DNA of 16,629 nt from Acholeplasmatales bacterium (GTDB lineage: Bacteria; Bacillota_I; Bacilli_A; Izemoplasmatales; Hujiaoplasmataceae). The DNA lies in contig DMTN01000055.1 in NCBI GenBank assembly GCA_003477305.1, positions 1 to 16,629 on the forward strand. Direction: 5' to 3'. Positions 9,001-14,949 of the stretch are shown here, in pieces; position 1 is the first letter of the stretch; the number at the start of each line of letters is the position of its first letter. Under the pieces are notes generated by a model, which did no database searches, was not told the origin of the DNA, and saw only the letters and a list, made by a program, of their open reading frames with translations. A program made the position numbers and the translations under genes.

Positions 9001-9297
9001 ACCCAGGTCCCGTTCTACGTCGCGACGATCGCCTCGTTCGTCCGCGTCTTCACCCAGGCGAGCCGCGGCAACGTCTCCGATGCGATCGGGTTGATTCTGT
9101 TTGACGAAGTGTTCGACAAGATGGACACGACCCGCATCAAGGCGATGATGGAATTCATCGCGCAGCTGCCGGTCCAGATCATCCTCGCAACCCCGCCGCA
9201 GAAGATGGAAGTGCTCAAGCACTACACCGACACGACGATCGTGACGATGCGCGACGGGAAAGCCGCGCGGGCGTATCAAGTCGTGTCGAAAGACTGA
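6055..9297 (+). CDS. jetC: JetC: SMC-like ATPase of the Wadjet/MksBEF-type complex
   Basis: A 1080-residue ATPase, the motor that would extrude DNA loops. Walker A is GQNATGKST (residues 30-38), preceded by the family-typical RLINWHFFSNETL. Coiled coil spans about 225-460 and 615-880, with a globular hinge-like domain between (about 463-603). The C-terminal head holds the ABC signature KSGGE (978-982), Walker B with catalytic Glu LILFDE (1013-1018), the D-loop DKMD (1021-1024) and a final strand ILATPP (1043-1048). All head motifs are intact. The start is TTG 6055, with a G-rich Shine-Dalgarno (6042-6046) 8 nt upstream, overlapping jetB. It is far shorter than MukB (about 1,480 residues). No jetD follows: the next gene is an unrelated lipoprotein 66 bp away, and no terminator is seen in between. 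Confidence 0.92.
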   Translation: MKKLTKVRLINWHFFSNETLNIQNNTLITGQNATGKSTIVDAIAFILTAGDQIFNLAANEKSKRDLRGYVKCKLGIDNQEYLRVGDVTGHVALEFKDERTKTYFTVGAVIDVFGDVLPPKVLFYATDGPMVETLFVDDESRILTTLNFKKLKRAAEIYPTRREAKLAFRQKFGSINETYFSLLPKALAFKPIADVKEFIYRYLLEEKTLDVESIKESIHSYRDLEVTLKVIKQKISDLEEMKLTYEEIKKNQESKKFFEYMLKLIDLENTRSIVKTKLADLEKNKFSVDRYKKEIDGIDASLSAAEDRQKDIYAMMQSDESFKAGELFDREILDLSGRVEDQREIRQAYLERVQRNKPQIAELRQDFKDKIYDELAKIDVVNVSANDVDKTKLALFDIDKRLKERTESASKAIGKAESQKTGALAEINEIFAALKDLENHRLRYHPALVELQAKIKEGIKNRFGVDGSVHVLAELLEVTDPKWVDTVEDYLGAQRFNLIVEPRYFDEALQIFNRLKDQMNLSGFGLVNTKKIAHYINNQPNSLATIIATDNVDAAHYVTMTCGSLIMVSDVKELENFPQAITREGVVYRSFTVRSLNKNTEKPFIGKRAHEFQTDKWKNLAVQAKEKYTKITDEITRLQNENTLVGRLSLKELIEQVGSGVLLETTERSLKNAKQRKADLPTATVNELRVEYEKIKDDIRALNGQKRRLYEETGKLRSDAIKLNDDLVTLEAREETIRTEMSRMAGDNLAMEEDASSLFAKEIGNAKDPIKVELEYKKRIETELGNLKNLEDSLRQKQFKYTNAFNLGYPYGFEHMGYYLEELNKLIRSELVKYESKVREAREAAEKLFKEDFIAKLRNYIISAQDEIAKINATLKTIKFGDDAYEFIFPKSKEYADYYDMVLSDDSMKSGSEIFNYDFEMKYQRQLEELFINLAQDDLNSGGAINKFTDYRTYMDYDIKILNSQGDVILYSKVFKEKSGGETQVPFYVATIASFVRVFTQASRGNVSDAIGLILFDEVFDKMDTTRIKAMMEFIAQLPVQIILATPPQKMEVLKHYTDTTIVTMRDGKAARAYQVVSKD

Positions 9298-9325
9298 AAT
9301 CCCCAATAAAACTTCACAAATTTCT

Positions 9326-9333
9326 GTTATAAT
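9326..9333 (+). promoter_or_regulatory. Extended -10 promoter of the thioredoxin-like lipoprotein
   Basis: A TATAAT box (9328-9333) is preceded by TGT, giving an extended -10 element; no clear -35 box is seen at the right distance. With no terminator after jetC, readthrough from the jet operon into this gene is also possible. Confidence 0.5.
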
Positions 9334-9363
9334 CTATAGTAACGCATCGAAAGGTTGACCGCC

Positions 9364-9831
9364 ATGACCATCAAACGACTGTTCTTCCCCCTGTTTCTTC
9401 TTTTCCTCGCCTTTTCCGTCACCGCCTGCGCGGCGGAGACGACCACCACGGACGGACTCGACTACGACGACTTCGACTACATCGAAGACTACGACGAAGT
9501 CTTCAACCGCCGCGAGGGGACCTATATCGTCTACCTGTACTCCGAATCGTGCTACAACTGCGGCGAGATCAAGGAAGACATGTTCGCCTTCGCGTCGACC
9601 TACGAGGACCGCACGATGTTCTTCTTCAACGTCGACGGTGCGACATCGGATCTTCAGAACGCCTTCCTCACCACGTTGGGGCGGACCCAGGTCGGCACCC
9701 CGTCTTTGATCCTGATCAAGGACAATGCATTCAGCACCACGGCCTCTTCCCGCTATTTTTTCAGCGGCGCGTCGGCGATCCTGTCGATCCTCGGGGACCT
9801 TGAAAAGGGGACCTACCAGTACTGGCAATGA
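9364..9831 (+). CDS. Thioredoxin-like lipoprotein, first of a tandem pair
   Basis: A 155-residue lipoprotein with a compact thioredoxin fold. The signal peptide ends in lipobox SVTAC (Cys22); a short Thr/Asp-rich tether follows. The strand YIVYLYS leads into the redox motif CYNC (Cys63-Cys66), and a likely cis-Pro (Pro113 in VGTPSLILI) sits opposite, as in thiol-disulfide oxidoreductases. It should act outside the membrane, forming, reducing or shuffling disulfides, or binding thiols. I chose ATG 9364, 9 nt after GAAAGG; the in-frame TTG 9355 has no spacing from that site. It is clearly paralogous to the next gene (compare YDEVFNRREGTYIVYLYSES with YDEIFDRSTSTYIVYLYSLS). The partner protein and direction of electron flow cannot be told from sequence. 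Confidence 0.85.
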   Translation: MTIKRLFFPLFLLFLAFSVTACAAETTTTDGLDYDDFDYIEDYDEVFNRREGTYIVYLYSESCYNCGEIKEDMFAFASTYEDRTMFFFNVDGATSDLQNAFLTTLGRTQVGTPSLILIKDNAFSTTASSRYFFSGASAILSILGDLEKGTYQYWQ

Positions 9832-9837
9832 CATCGC

Positions 9838-9868
9838 GCCGACCGGGATCGATTCTCGGTCGGCTTTT
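9838..9868 (+). terminator. Terminator between the two thioredoxin-like genes
   Basis: Arms 9838-9848 and 9854-9864 pair over 11 bp (one G-T wobble) with a 5-nt loop, followed by only four T. The short T run suggests partial termination, allowing some readthrough into the second paralog. Confidence 0.65.
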
Positions 9869-9889
9869 CCTTGGATCGGAGGCGTTTTC

Positions 9890-10417
9890 ATGAAACGGTT
9901 ATTTCTAGTAGTCATCCTGATGCTTTGTCTATCTGGGTGCGCGCTTGCGATCAGTGCCGCGACGACGGTCCCATCGACGACCGCATCCGCTGCGTCGACC
10001 GATTTGCCGGTCACGACCGCGGAGCCAACGACGACGGTTCTCGACTTCGCCGGCTTGAACCATATCAACGGCTATGACGAAATCTTCGATCGGTCGACCT
10101 CGACCTACATCGTCTATCTCTATTCGCTCTCCTGTCACAACTGCAGTACCATCAAGCAACAGGTCCACGACTTCGCGACGACCTACACGGCGCATCCCGT
10201 CTACTTCCTGAACGTCGAAACGGTCGATTCCGACGGCCGCGAGGACTATCTCGCCGCCACCGGCCAGGATTCGGTCGGAGTCCCGTGCATGGTGCTCGTC
10301 TCGGGATCGGGATCGTTCGATCCGGAGGAGACCGGGGCGCATCTTGCCCGCGGCTCGTCGGCGGTGCTCGAACTGATCGCCGCGATCCAAGGAAACAGCG
10401 TGCCTTCCTGGAATTGA
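9890..10417 (+). CDS. Thioredoxin-like lipoprotein, second of a tandem pair
   Basis: A 175-residue lipoprotein paralogous to the gene just upstream. The signal peptide ends in lipobox LSGC (Cys17). A longer Ala/Thr/Ser-rich tether (about residues 18-46) precedes the domain. The redox motif is CHNC (Cys82-Cys85), after the shared YIVYLYS strand, and the likely cis-Pro is Pro132 in VGVPCMVLV. ATG 9890 has GGAGG 7 nt upstream. Unlike the first copy it has a third Cys (Cys133) directly after the cis-Pro, which could affect redox behaviour. No separate promoter was found between the pair, so it probably depends on readthrough of the terminator at 9838-9868. An extracytoplasmic thiol role is inferred from the fold and motifs. 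Confidence 0.85.
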   Translation: MKRLFLVVILMLCLSGCALAISAATTVPSTTASAASTDLPVTTAEPTTTVLDFAGLNHINGYDEIFDRSTSTYIVYLYSLSCHNCSTIKQQVHDFATTYTAHPVYFLNVETVDSDGREDYLAATGQDSVGVPCMVLVSGSGSFDPEETGAHLARGSSAVLELIAAIQGNSVPSWN

Positions 10418-10425
10418 ATCGATGC

Positions 10426-10453
10426 AAAACGGCCGATCCATCGGCCGTTTTTT
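10426..10453 (+). terminator. Strong terminator after the thioredoxin-like pair
   Basis: Perfect 11-bp arms (10426-10436 and 10441-10451) with a TCCA loop, ending in six T. Confidence 0.9.
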
Positions 10454-10458
10454 CTCGG

Positions 10459-10486
10459 TTGGGAATGCGATCCTTTATGATACAAT
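10459..10486 (+). promoter_or_regulatory. Possible promoter of the small membrane protein gene
   Basis: TTGGGA (10459-10464) and TACAAT (10481-10486) are 16 bp apart. It follows directly after a strong terminator, so a new promoter is needed here. The same transcript may continue into rsmE and mtaB. Confidence 0.5.
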
Positions 10487-10555
10487 AGGGACGGTGATCG
10501 CATGCGTCAATCCATCGCATGGACCCGATTCCATTTGAGCAGGAGGTTGAAAACC

Positions 10556-10975
10556 ATGATTCTCAAACGACGTCTGTTCGCACCGAGCAACATGTTGGCC
10601 TTGATTTTGTGGACCGTCATAAGCATCGCGTCGTTTCCACCTGTGAAAGCCATCGAATACCTCTATATTGTCGTCGCGTCGACCTACTGGCTTTTCTTCG
10701 GGGTTTCGCTTGTGCTATATCTGTCCAAAAAGTCCTTCTGCGCGATCTCGCACGAGCGCATCACGATCACCGTCGGACGTCGAAGTCGGGTCTGTGACCT
10801 GTCGTTGTACGTATCGATTCAGCATCAACATCGAAGGCTTCTGGGTTTGCACCTCATCGTCGCCAAACGGCTGTCGGACGGCGCGAGAGCCGTCCTATTG
10901 TCTTCTCTTGAATACAAAGGCGATTTCGCGAAGGTCGCCGCGTTTCTGAATGAAGTCACCACGGTAGCGAACTGA
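10556..10975 (+). CDS. Small two-span membrane protein with probable PH-like domain
   Basis: A 139-residue protein. Two membrane spans (about residues 13-30 and 35-56) are joined by a very short turn, so both ends should lie in the cytoplasm. The C-terminal half (about 60-139) has the pattern of the bacterial PH-like (bPH/YdbS-type) domain: an Ile-rich strand ISHERITITVGRRSR, then LSLYVSIQHQHRRLLGLHLIVAK and a closing helix DFAKVAAFLNEV. I chose ATG 10556, 9 nt after AGGAGG (10541-10546); an earlier in-frame ATG at 10502 has no such site. The role is unknown; proteins with this plan are membrane-associated scaffolds or stress factors. It ends 75 bp before rsmE with no terminator, so it may be co-transcribed with it. 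Confidence 0.7.
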   Translation: MILKRRLFAPSNMLALILWTVISIASFPPVKAIEYLYIVVASTYWLFFGVSLVLYLSKKSFCAISHERITITVGRRSRVCDLSLYVSIQHQHRRLLGLHLIVAKRLSDGARAVLLSSLEYKGDFAKVAAFLNEVTTVAN

Positions 10976-11009
10976 CGGCTGCGAGATTGGCAAGCAGCAA
11001 GAGTATGAT

Positions 11010-11029
11010 CGAATCGCCATCGCGATTCG
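11010..11029. repeat. Inverted repeat upstream of rsmE
   Basis: CGAATCG (11010-11016) and CGATTCG (11023-11029) form a 7-bp dyad with a 6-nt spacer, ending 21 bp before the rsmE ATG. The same arms recur as a gapless palindrome at 13992-14007, after the last gene of this group. Confidence 0.4.
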
Positions 11030-11050
11030 GGATTGGATCGGGTGAAGAGC

Positions 11051-11785
11051 ATGCAACGATACTTCGTGAAAAACCGTGACTGCACGGCGACCGGGGTCCG
11101 CATCGCGGATCGCGACCTGCATCACATCAAAAACGTCATGCGGATGAAATTGGGGGCCGAAATCCACGTCGTCGACGAGGACGGACGCGCCCGTTTGGCC
11201 GTTCTCAAAAGTTACCTTGAGGATGCGGCATGGTTCGAATTCCAACTGGACCTCGGCGGCGAAACCGGCGGGATCTACATCGCGATCGCGCAGGCGCTCA
11301 TCAAGAAGGACCGCTTCGAGTGGATGCTCGAGAAGGCGACCGAACTGGGTGTTTCGGAAATCATCCCGACGGCGTTTTCACGCTCCGTCGTGAAGATCGA
11401 TCCCGCCGACGCGCCGCGCAAGCTCGAACGCTTCCAAATGATCGCGAAGGAAGCGGCGGAGCAGTCCCAACGCAACGCGATTCCATTGATCCGCAGCGTC
11501 ACCGATCTGAACGATCTGCCTTTTGCGGAATTCGACCGCGTCTATGTGTGTTATGAAGCCGCGACCGCCGCCGACCCGTTGGGCAAGGTCGTCACCGCCG
11601 AAGACCTTGACAAACGGCTGCTCTTCATCGTCGGTCCCGAAGGCGGGATCGCTTTTTCCGAGTTGGCGGAGTTGAAGCGACGCGGCGCCGTCGTCTGCGG
11701 TCTCGGAAGCCGCATCCTGCGGTCCGAAACGGCTTCGATGTACATCTTGTCCGCGCTCGACGCGATCCGCGAGGCCAGGAATTGA
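11051..11785 (+). CDS. rsmE: 16S rRNA m3U1498 methyltransferase RsmE
   Basis: A 244-residue SPOUT-class enzyme that transfers methyl from S-adenosylmethionine to N3 of U1498 in helix 44 of 16S rRNA, late in 30S assembly. The N-terminal PUA-like domain begins MQRYFVKN and includes HHIKNVMRMK, typical of the family. The C-terminal knot holds GPEGG (residues 195-199) and LGSRILRSETA (218-228), the SAM-binding loops, both complete. The length matches the family. I chose ATG 11051 because family members begin at MQRYF; in-frame TTG 11033 and GTG 11042 would add residues without homology, though the Shine-Dalgarno before 11051 is weak. It overlaps mtaB by 4 bp; the two genes are adjacent in Bacillus as well. 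Confidence 0.95.
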   Translation: MQRYFVKNRDCTATGVRIADRDLHHIKNVMRMKLGAEIHVVDEDGRARLAVLKSYLEDAAWFEFQLDLGGETGGIYIAIAQALIKKDRFEWMLEKATELGVSEIIPTAFSRSVVKIDPADAPRKLERFQMIAKEAAEQSQRNAIPLIRSVTDLNDLPFAEFDRVYVCYEAATAADPLGKVVTAEDLDKRLLFIVGPEGGIAFSELAELKRRGAVVCGLGSRILRSETASMYILSALDAIREARN

Positions 11786-13122
11786 AAGCCGCCTTTCTCA
11801 CCCTCGGCTGCAAGGTCAACAGTTATGAGACCGAAGCGGTCGCTGAGCTGTTCAAAACCCAGGGGTACGAGATCGTTCCTGCGGAAGCCTCGTGCGAGGT
11901 CGTCGTGATCAACACCTGCATGGTGACGAATACCGGCGAGGCGAAATCGCGTCAGACGATCCGCGGCGCGATCGCCCTTCATCCCGGGGCGATCGTCGTC
12001 GTGATGGGTTGTTACTCCCAGCTCCAGTCCGAGAAAGTGTCCGCGATCGATGGCGTCTGCGTCGTCCTCGGGACGAAGGACCGCCATCTCGCTCCCCGAT
12101 ACGTCGACGAATACCGCCGGTCGAAGACGACGCTCGTCCGCGTCGATCCGGTCGGCGAGGGCGACGCGTTCGAAGGCATGACGATCCAGGCGTTCGCCAG
12201 GCACAAGCGCGCCTTCCTCAAGATCGAGGACGGCTGCGACAACTTCTGTTCCTATTGCATCATCCCGTATGCCCGCGGACGGGTCCGATCGAAAGATCCG
12301 GCGGCTGTCCTAAGCGAAGCGAAGTACCTTGCGGCCCACGGCTTCGCGGAAATCGTGCTGACCGGAATCCATACCGGCGGCTATGGGAAAGACCTGAAAA
12401 ACTACCGATTCGCCGATCTGTTACGAGAACTCGCGGCGATCGAGGGGTTGCTCCGGATCCGTATTTCATCCATCGAAATTAGCGAGCTCTCTGACGATGT
12501 GATTGACATCCTCGCGGCATATCCGGTCTTTGCGGACCATCTCCACATCCCGCTCCAAAGCGGTGCGGAACGGATCCTGAAGGCGATGAATCGCAGATAC
12601 ACAAAAGCCGACTATGAACGGAAAATCGCCGAACTGCGCGACCGTATTCCCGGCATCTCGATTACGACCGATGTCATCGCCGGCTTCCCCGGCGAGACCG
12701 AAGCGGATTTTCAGGAAATGCTTGCCTTCATTCGCGAGATGCGCTTTTCCGAACTGCATGTGTTCCCGTTCTCCAAGCGCGAAGGCACTATGGCGGCCGG
12801 ACTTCCCGGTCAGGTGGAAGGTCCCGAGAAGAAGCGCCGCGTCGCCGCGCTGCTTGCCTTGTCCGACGAACTCGCCCAAGCATATGTCCACGAAAACGTC
12901 GGGAAGACCTTCGTCGCGATCCCCGAGTCCTTTGACGCCGGAACGCTGACGGGGCACACGGGAAACTACCTGCGAGTTCGTTTCCAAGGTGTCGAGAGCC
13001 TTCTTTCGAAACCGGTCCGGATCCGTCTATTGGGAGCGTCCTATCCGGTCTCGCCCGCCGTCATCGAACCGGGAGACACGGTCGATTCGGCCGCCGGTGT
13101 TCTCCCCGGGTACGACGTATGA
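11782..13122 (+). CDS. mtaB: tRNA (N6-threonylcarbamoyladenosine-2-methylthio) transferase MtaB
   Basis: A 446-residue radical-SAM methylthiotransferase that converts t6A37 to ms2t6A in ANN-decoding tRNAs. Domains in order: an MTTase N-terminal domain with likely auxiliary 4Fe-4S ligands Cys10 (TLGCKVNSYE), Cys46 (NTCMVTN) and Cys77 (MGCY); the radical-SAM domain with Cys152-x3-Cys156-x2-Cys159 (GCDNFCSYC), which binds the SAM-cleaving cluster; and a TRAM-like RNA-binding domain at about 380-440. The NTCxVTN and KSRQ strings separate MtaB from MiaB and RimO. It starts at TTG 11782, within the last codons of rsmE, so its translation is probably coupled. All cluster cysteines are present, so it should be active. 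Confidence 0.95.
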   Translation: MKAAFLTLGCKVNSYETEAVAELFKTQGYEIVPAEASCEVVVINTCMVTNTGEAKSRQTIRGAIALHPGAIVVVMGCYSQLQSEKVSAIDGVCVVLGTKDRHLAPRYVDEYRRSKTTLVRVDPVGEGDAFEGMTIQAFARHKRAFLKIEDGCDNFCSYCIIPYARGRVRSKDPAAVLSEAKYLAAHGFAEIVLTGIHTGGYGKDLKNYRFADLLRELAAIEGLLRIRISSIEISELSDDVIDILAAYPVFADHLHIPLQSGAERILKAMNRRYTKADYERKIAELRDRIPGISITTDVIAGFPGETEADFQEMLAFIREMRFSELHVFPFSKREGTMAAGLPGQVEGPEKKRRVAALLALSDELAQAYVHENVGKTFVAIPESFDAGTLTGHTGNYLRVRFQGVESLLSKPVRIRLLGASYPVSPAVIEPGDTVDSAAGVLPGYDV

Positions 13123-13207
13123 GGATTCCGTCATCGACGGGGCAGGCGTGCGATCGACTTCGTTTCCTTTCGGGATCGACAAGACGGATGCTCAGAGGGG
13201 GGATCAG

Positions 13208-13972
13208 ATGAAGTACAAATACAGGAGCCTGCCGGCGGAACGGCTGGTCGCGGAAATCCTGATCCTGATCGACAAAATCAAAGATCCCGTCAAACTAAAG
13301 GAACGACTCCGGTCCAAATTCGGACTCAACGACGCCCAGATCGCCTGTGTCACGGGTCGTTCGAGCGACGGGAAAATCGAAGACGACGATGCGCTCAAGC
13401 GGAAATTGCTGATGTTGCAACCAAACCAGCCGTACCGTAAATTCGACGATGATTTTCGTTTTGTCCAGGACGGCTTGAATTCCAATATCGCGGTGACGCT
13501 TCTCTTCATTCTGATGAGTGCCGTCGTCGTCTATTTGGGCTGGGTCGACCATAGAACTTTGGTCGAGGCGAACGTCCTCTTGATCCGGTGCATCGCACCG
13601 TGGATCGTTTTTGGCACGTTGGTATATGCGTTTTCACTTGATTTCATGTACACCAAACTGTACTTTCGGATGACAATCGATCTGCGCCGCGGAATCAGCA
13701 AGGAGAGAACCTTGTCCAACATTTTTAAGGTTTTTCCAATCAAAAGCGCACTGCACCGGGCGGTCACGGTCGGTCTTGTCATCTGCAACCGCGAGTCGGA
13801 TCAAACGGTGAAATACTATCTGTTTGCCAGAGACTTCCAGTTCAATCAAAAGATCGACAGACAAGCGTTGAATCATCAAACCCTGAATATTGTTTACTTG
13901 GAAAAATCACGGCTGATTGTCAATGACGACGATCGGAAAATCGTCAAAATGGCATTGCGTAAAGAGGAGTAG
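13208..13972 (+). CDS. Membrane protein of unknown function
   Basis: A 254-residue protein. An N-terminal cytoplasmic part (residues 1-90) with a charged helical section is followed by two membrane spans (about 94-113 and 123-142) and a C-terminal cytoplasmic part of about 110 residues with alternating beta-like strands (TVGLVICNRES, VKYYLFARDF, TLNIVYLEKSRLIV). This plan is similar to that of the PH-like protein upstream, but I do not recognise a family. ATG 13208 follows a G-rich Shine-Dalgarno (about 13195-13202). The gene lies 85 bp after mtaB with no terminator between, so it is probably on the rsmE-mtaB transcript. Its base composition is more A+T-rich than the tRNA and rRNA enzymes before it. 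Confidence 0.7.
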   Translation: MKYKYRSLPAERLVAEILILIDKIKDPVKLKERLRSKFGLNDAQIACVTGRSSDGKIEDDDALKRKLLMLQPNQPYRKFDDDFRFVQDGLNSNIAVTLLFILMSAVVVYLGWVDHRTLVEANVLLIRCIAPWIVFGTLVYAFSLDFMYTKLYFRMTIDLRRGISKERTLSNIFKVFPIKSALHRAVTVGLVICNRESDQTVKYYLFARDFQFNQKIDRQALNHQTLNIVYLEKSRLIVNDDDRKIVKMALRKEE

Positions 13973-13991
13973 TACCATCTTGCTTTCTAGG

Positions 13992-14007
13992 ACGAATCGC
14001 GATTCGT
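13992..14007. repeat. 16-bp perfect palindrome
   Basis: ACGAATCGCGATTCGT is fully self-complementary with no spacer. It lies 19 bp after the stop of the membrane protein gene and has no T run, so it is not a standard terminator. Its arms match the dyad at 11010-11029. Confidence 0.55.
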
Positions 14008-14045
14008 TGAATGTCACTTTGTGAACGGATCCATCTCGGTGAAAG

Positions 14046-14171
14046 TTGACAAGTCAATTGAAGCAAGTCTATGCATAAAGTTTATGAAATGGAACAATAA
14101 TACATAAAAAAGCATACAATCATTCAAATATATAAAATATTTAATTGAATTCTCTTCGAAGTCGTGATAAT
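14046..14171 (+). promoter_or_regulatory. A/T-rich control region of the AbiEi-like gene
   Basis: This stretch holds two promoter candidates: TTGACA (14046-14051) with a weak TATGCA (14070-14075) at 18 bp, and TTGAAT (14145-14150) with GATAAT (14166-14171) at 15 bp. It also has dyads CATAAAGTTTATG (14074-14086) and AAATAT/ATATTT (14126-14142), and boxes TATGCATAA (14070-14078) and TAATACATAA (14098-14107) that resemble the PadR boxes before jetABC. AbiEi-type antitoxins repress their own operons at dyads in the promoter, so autoregulation is likely. Which promoter is used is uncertain. Confidence 0.45.
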
Positions 14172-14190
14172 CTATTGACGGGTGATTCCA

Positions 14191-14949
14191 ATGAAGTATT
14201 ATAAGGAAATTGCGGAAAAAGAGGTTTTTAACACGGATTTCGTCGCAGGCTTGACTCACAAGAAATCATTAGCAATCGCGATTATCAGCAATTATCGGAA
14301 AAAGGGTTACGTCAGGAAGGTTAAACATAATTTGTATGCGACGGTCAGTCTCGAGAACGGCGGATTGATCGCTTCGAAATTTATAATCGCATGTTCGATC
14401 AACGAGACCGCATTTGTCTCCCATCATAGCGCCTTTGAGTATTATGGGTATTACAATCAGGTCTACAATACCGTTCATGTATCCTCGTTGAATCGTTTCA
14501 TCCCCTTCGAATTCGATGGTTTCGAATTCCAATATGTGCGATCCGACACCGATGATCAAGTGGATTTCCTTCGCGGGGTCAAAGTCACGTCGATTGAACG
14601 GACGATCGTCGATTCGATCGACGACATCGACGATATCGCGGGAATCGAAGAATTGCTCAAGTGTATCGGGATGGTCCCGGAGGTCGATGAGACGCTCGTT
14701 CTCGACTACTTGAATCGGCGATCATCAAAACTGCTCTATAAAAAAACGGGATATCTCCTGTCCCACTTCCAGACGGTTCTCCGATTGTCAGATCGGTTTT
14801 TTGAGACGTGTCTTGTCAAAGGGCAAAACGTGGTTGGCTACTTTTCTCAAAGCGACAAAGAGAACCTAGTTTATGTTCATAAATGGGGTCTGTACGCATA
14901 TGCCGACTTGATGTCGCATGCAGGAGGGCGTGACCAAAACCATGTTTGA
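14191..14949 (+). CDS. AbiEi-type antitoxin/transcriptional regulator, toxin partner absent
   Basis: A 252-residue protein of the AbiEi antitoxin type (type IV toxin-antitoxin, abortive infection AbiE). The N-terminal winged helix (about residues 1-50: NTDFVAGLTHKKSLAIAIISNYRKKGYVRKVKHNLYATV) is the family's DNA-binding domain. The C-terminal part carries AFVSHHSAFEYYGY, the strand NTVHVSS and the RTIVDSIDD region, all typical. I chose ATG 14191, 4 nt after a GGGTGAT site; in-frame GTG 14182 overlaps that site. The nucleotidyltransferase toxin AbiEii should follow, but only a 26-codon open frame and a terminator are found. Codon use is visibly more A/T-rich than in rsmE or the jet genes, consistent with horizontal transfer. 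It may act alone as a regulator. Confidence 0.75.
   Translation: MKYYKEIAEKEVFNTDFVAGLTHKKSLAIAIISNYRKKGYVRKVKHNLYATVSLENGGLIASKFIIACSINETAFVSHHSAFEYYGYYNQVYNTVHVSSLNRFIPFEFDGFEFQYVRSDTDDQVDFLRGVKVTSIERTIVDSIDDIDDIAGIEELLKCIGMVPEVDETLVLDYLNRRSSKLLYKKTGYLLSHFQTVLRLSDRFFETCLVKGQNVVGYFSQSDKENLVYVHKWGLYAYADLMSHAGGRDQNHV

Noticed and set aside
7902..9104. A 400-codon plus-strand frame overlapping jetC
   Set aside because: It is an Arg/Pro/Gln-rich out-of-frame translation, with no ribosome binding site and no plausible fold; caused by codon bias of jetC.
8221..9306. A 361-codon minus-strand frame opposite the end of jetC
   Set aside because: Same composition artefact; no start signal, and it covers the signature and Walker B region of the real gene.
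9725..9889. Upstream extension of the second thioredoxin-like gene
   Set aside because: It would overlap the first paralog and the terminator; the signal peptide and GGAGG site place the start at 9890.
10987..11009. TTGGCA and TATGAT as a promoter for rsmE
   Set aside because: The spacer is only 11 bp, far too short for a SigA-type promoter.
12989..13207. Upstream extension of the membrane protein gene into mtaB
   Set aside because: It would overlap the mtaB TRAM region with Arg/Ser/Pro-rich sequence; the G-rich ribosome binding site supports 13208.
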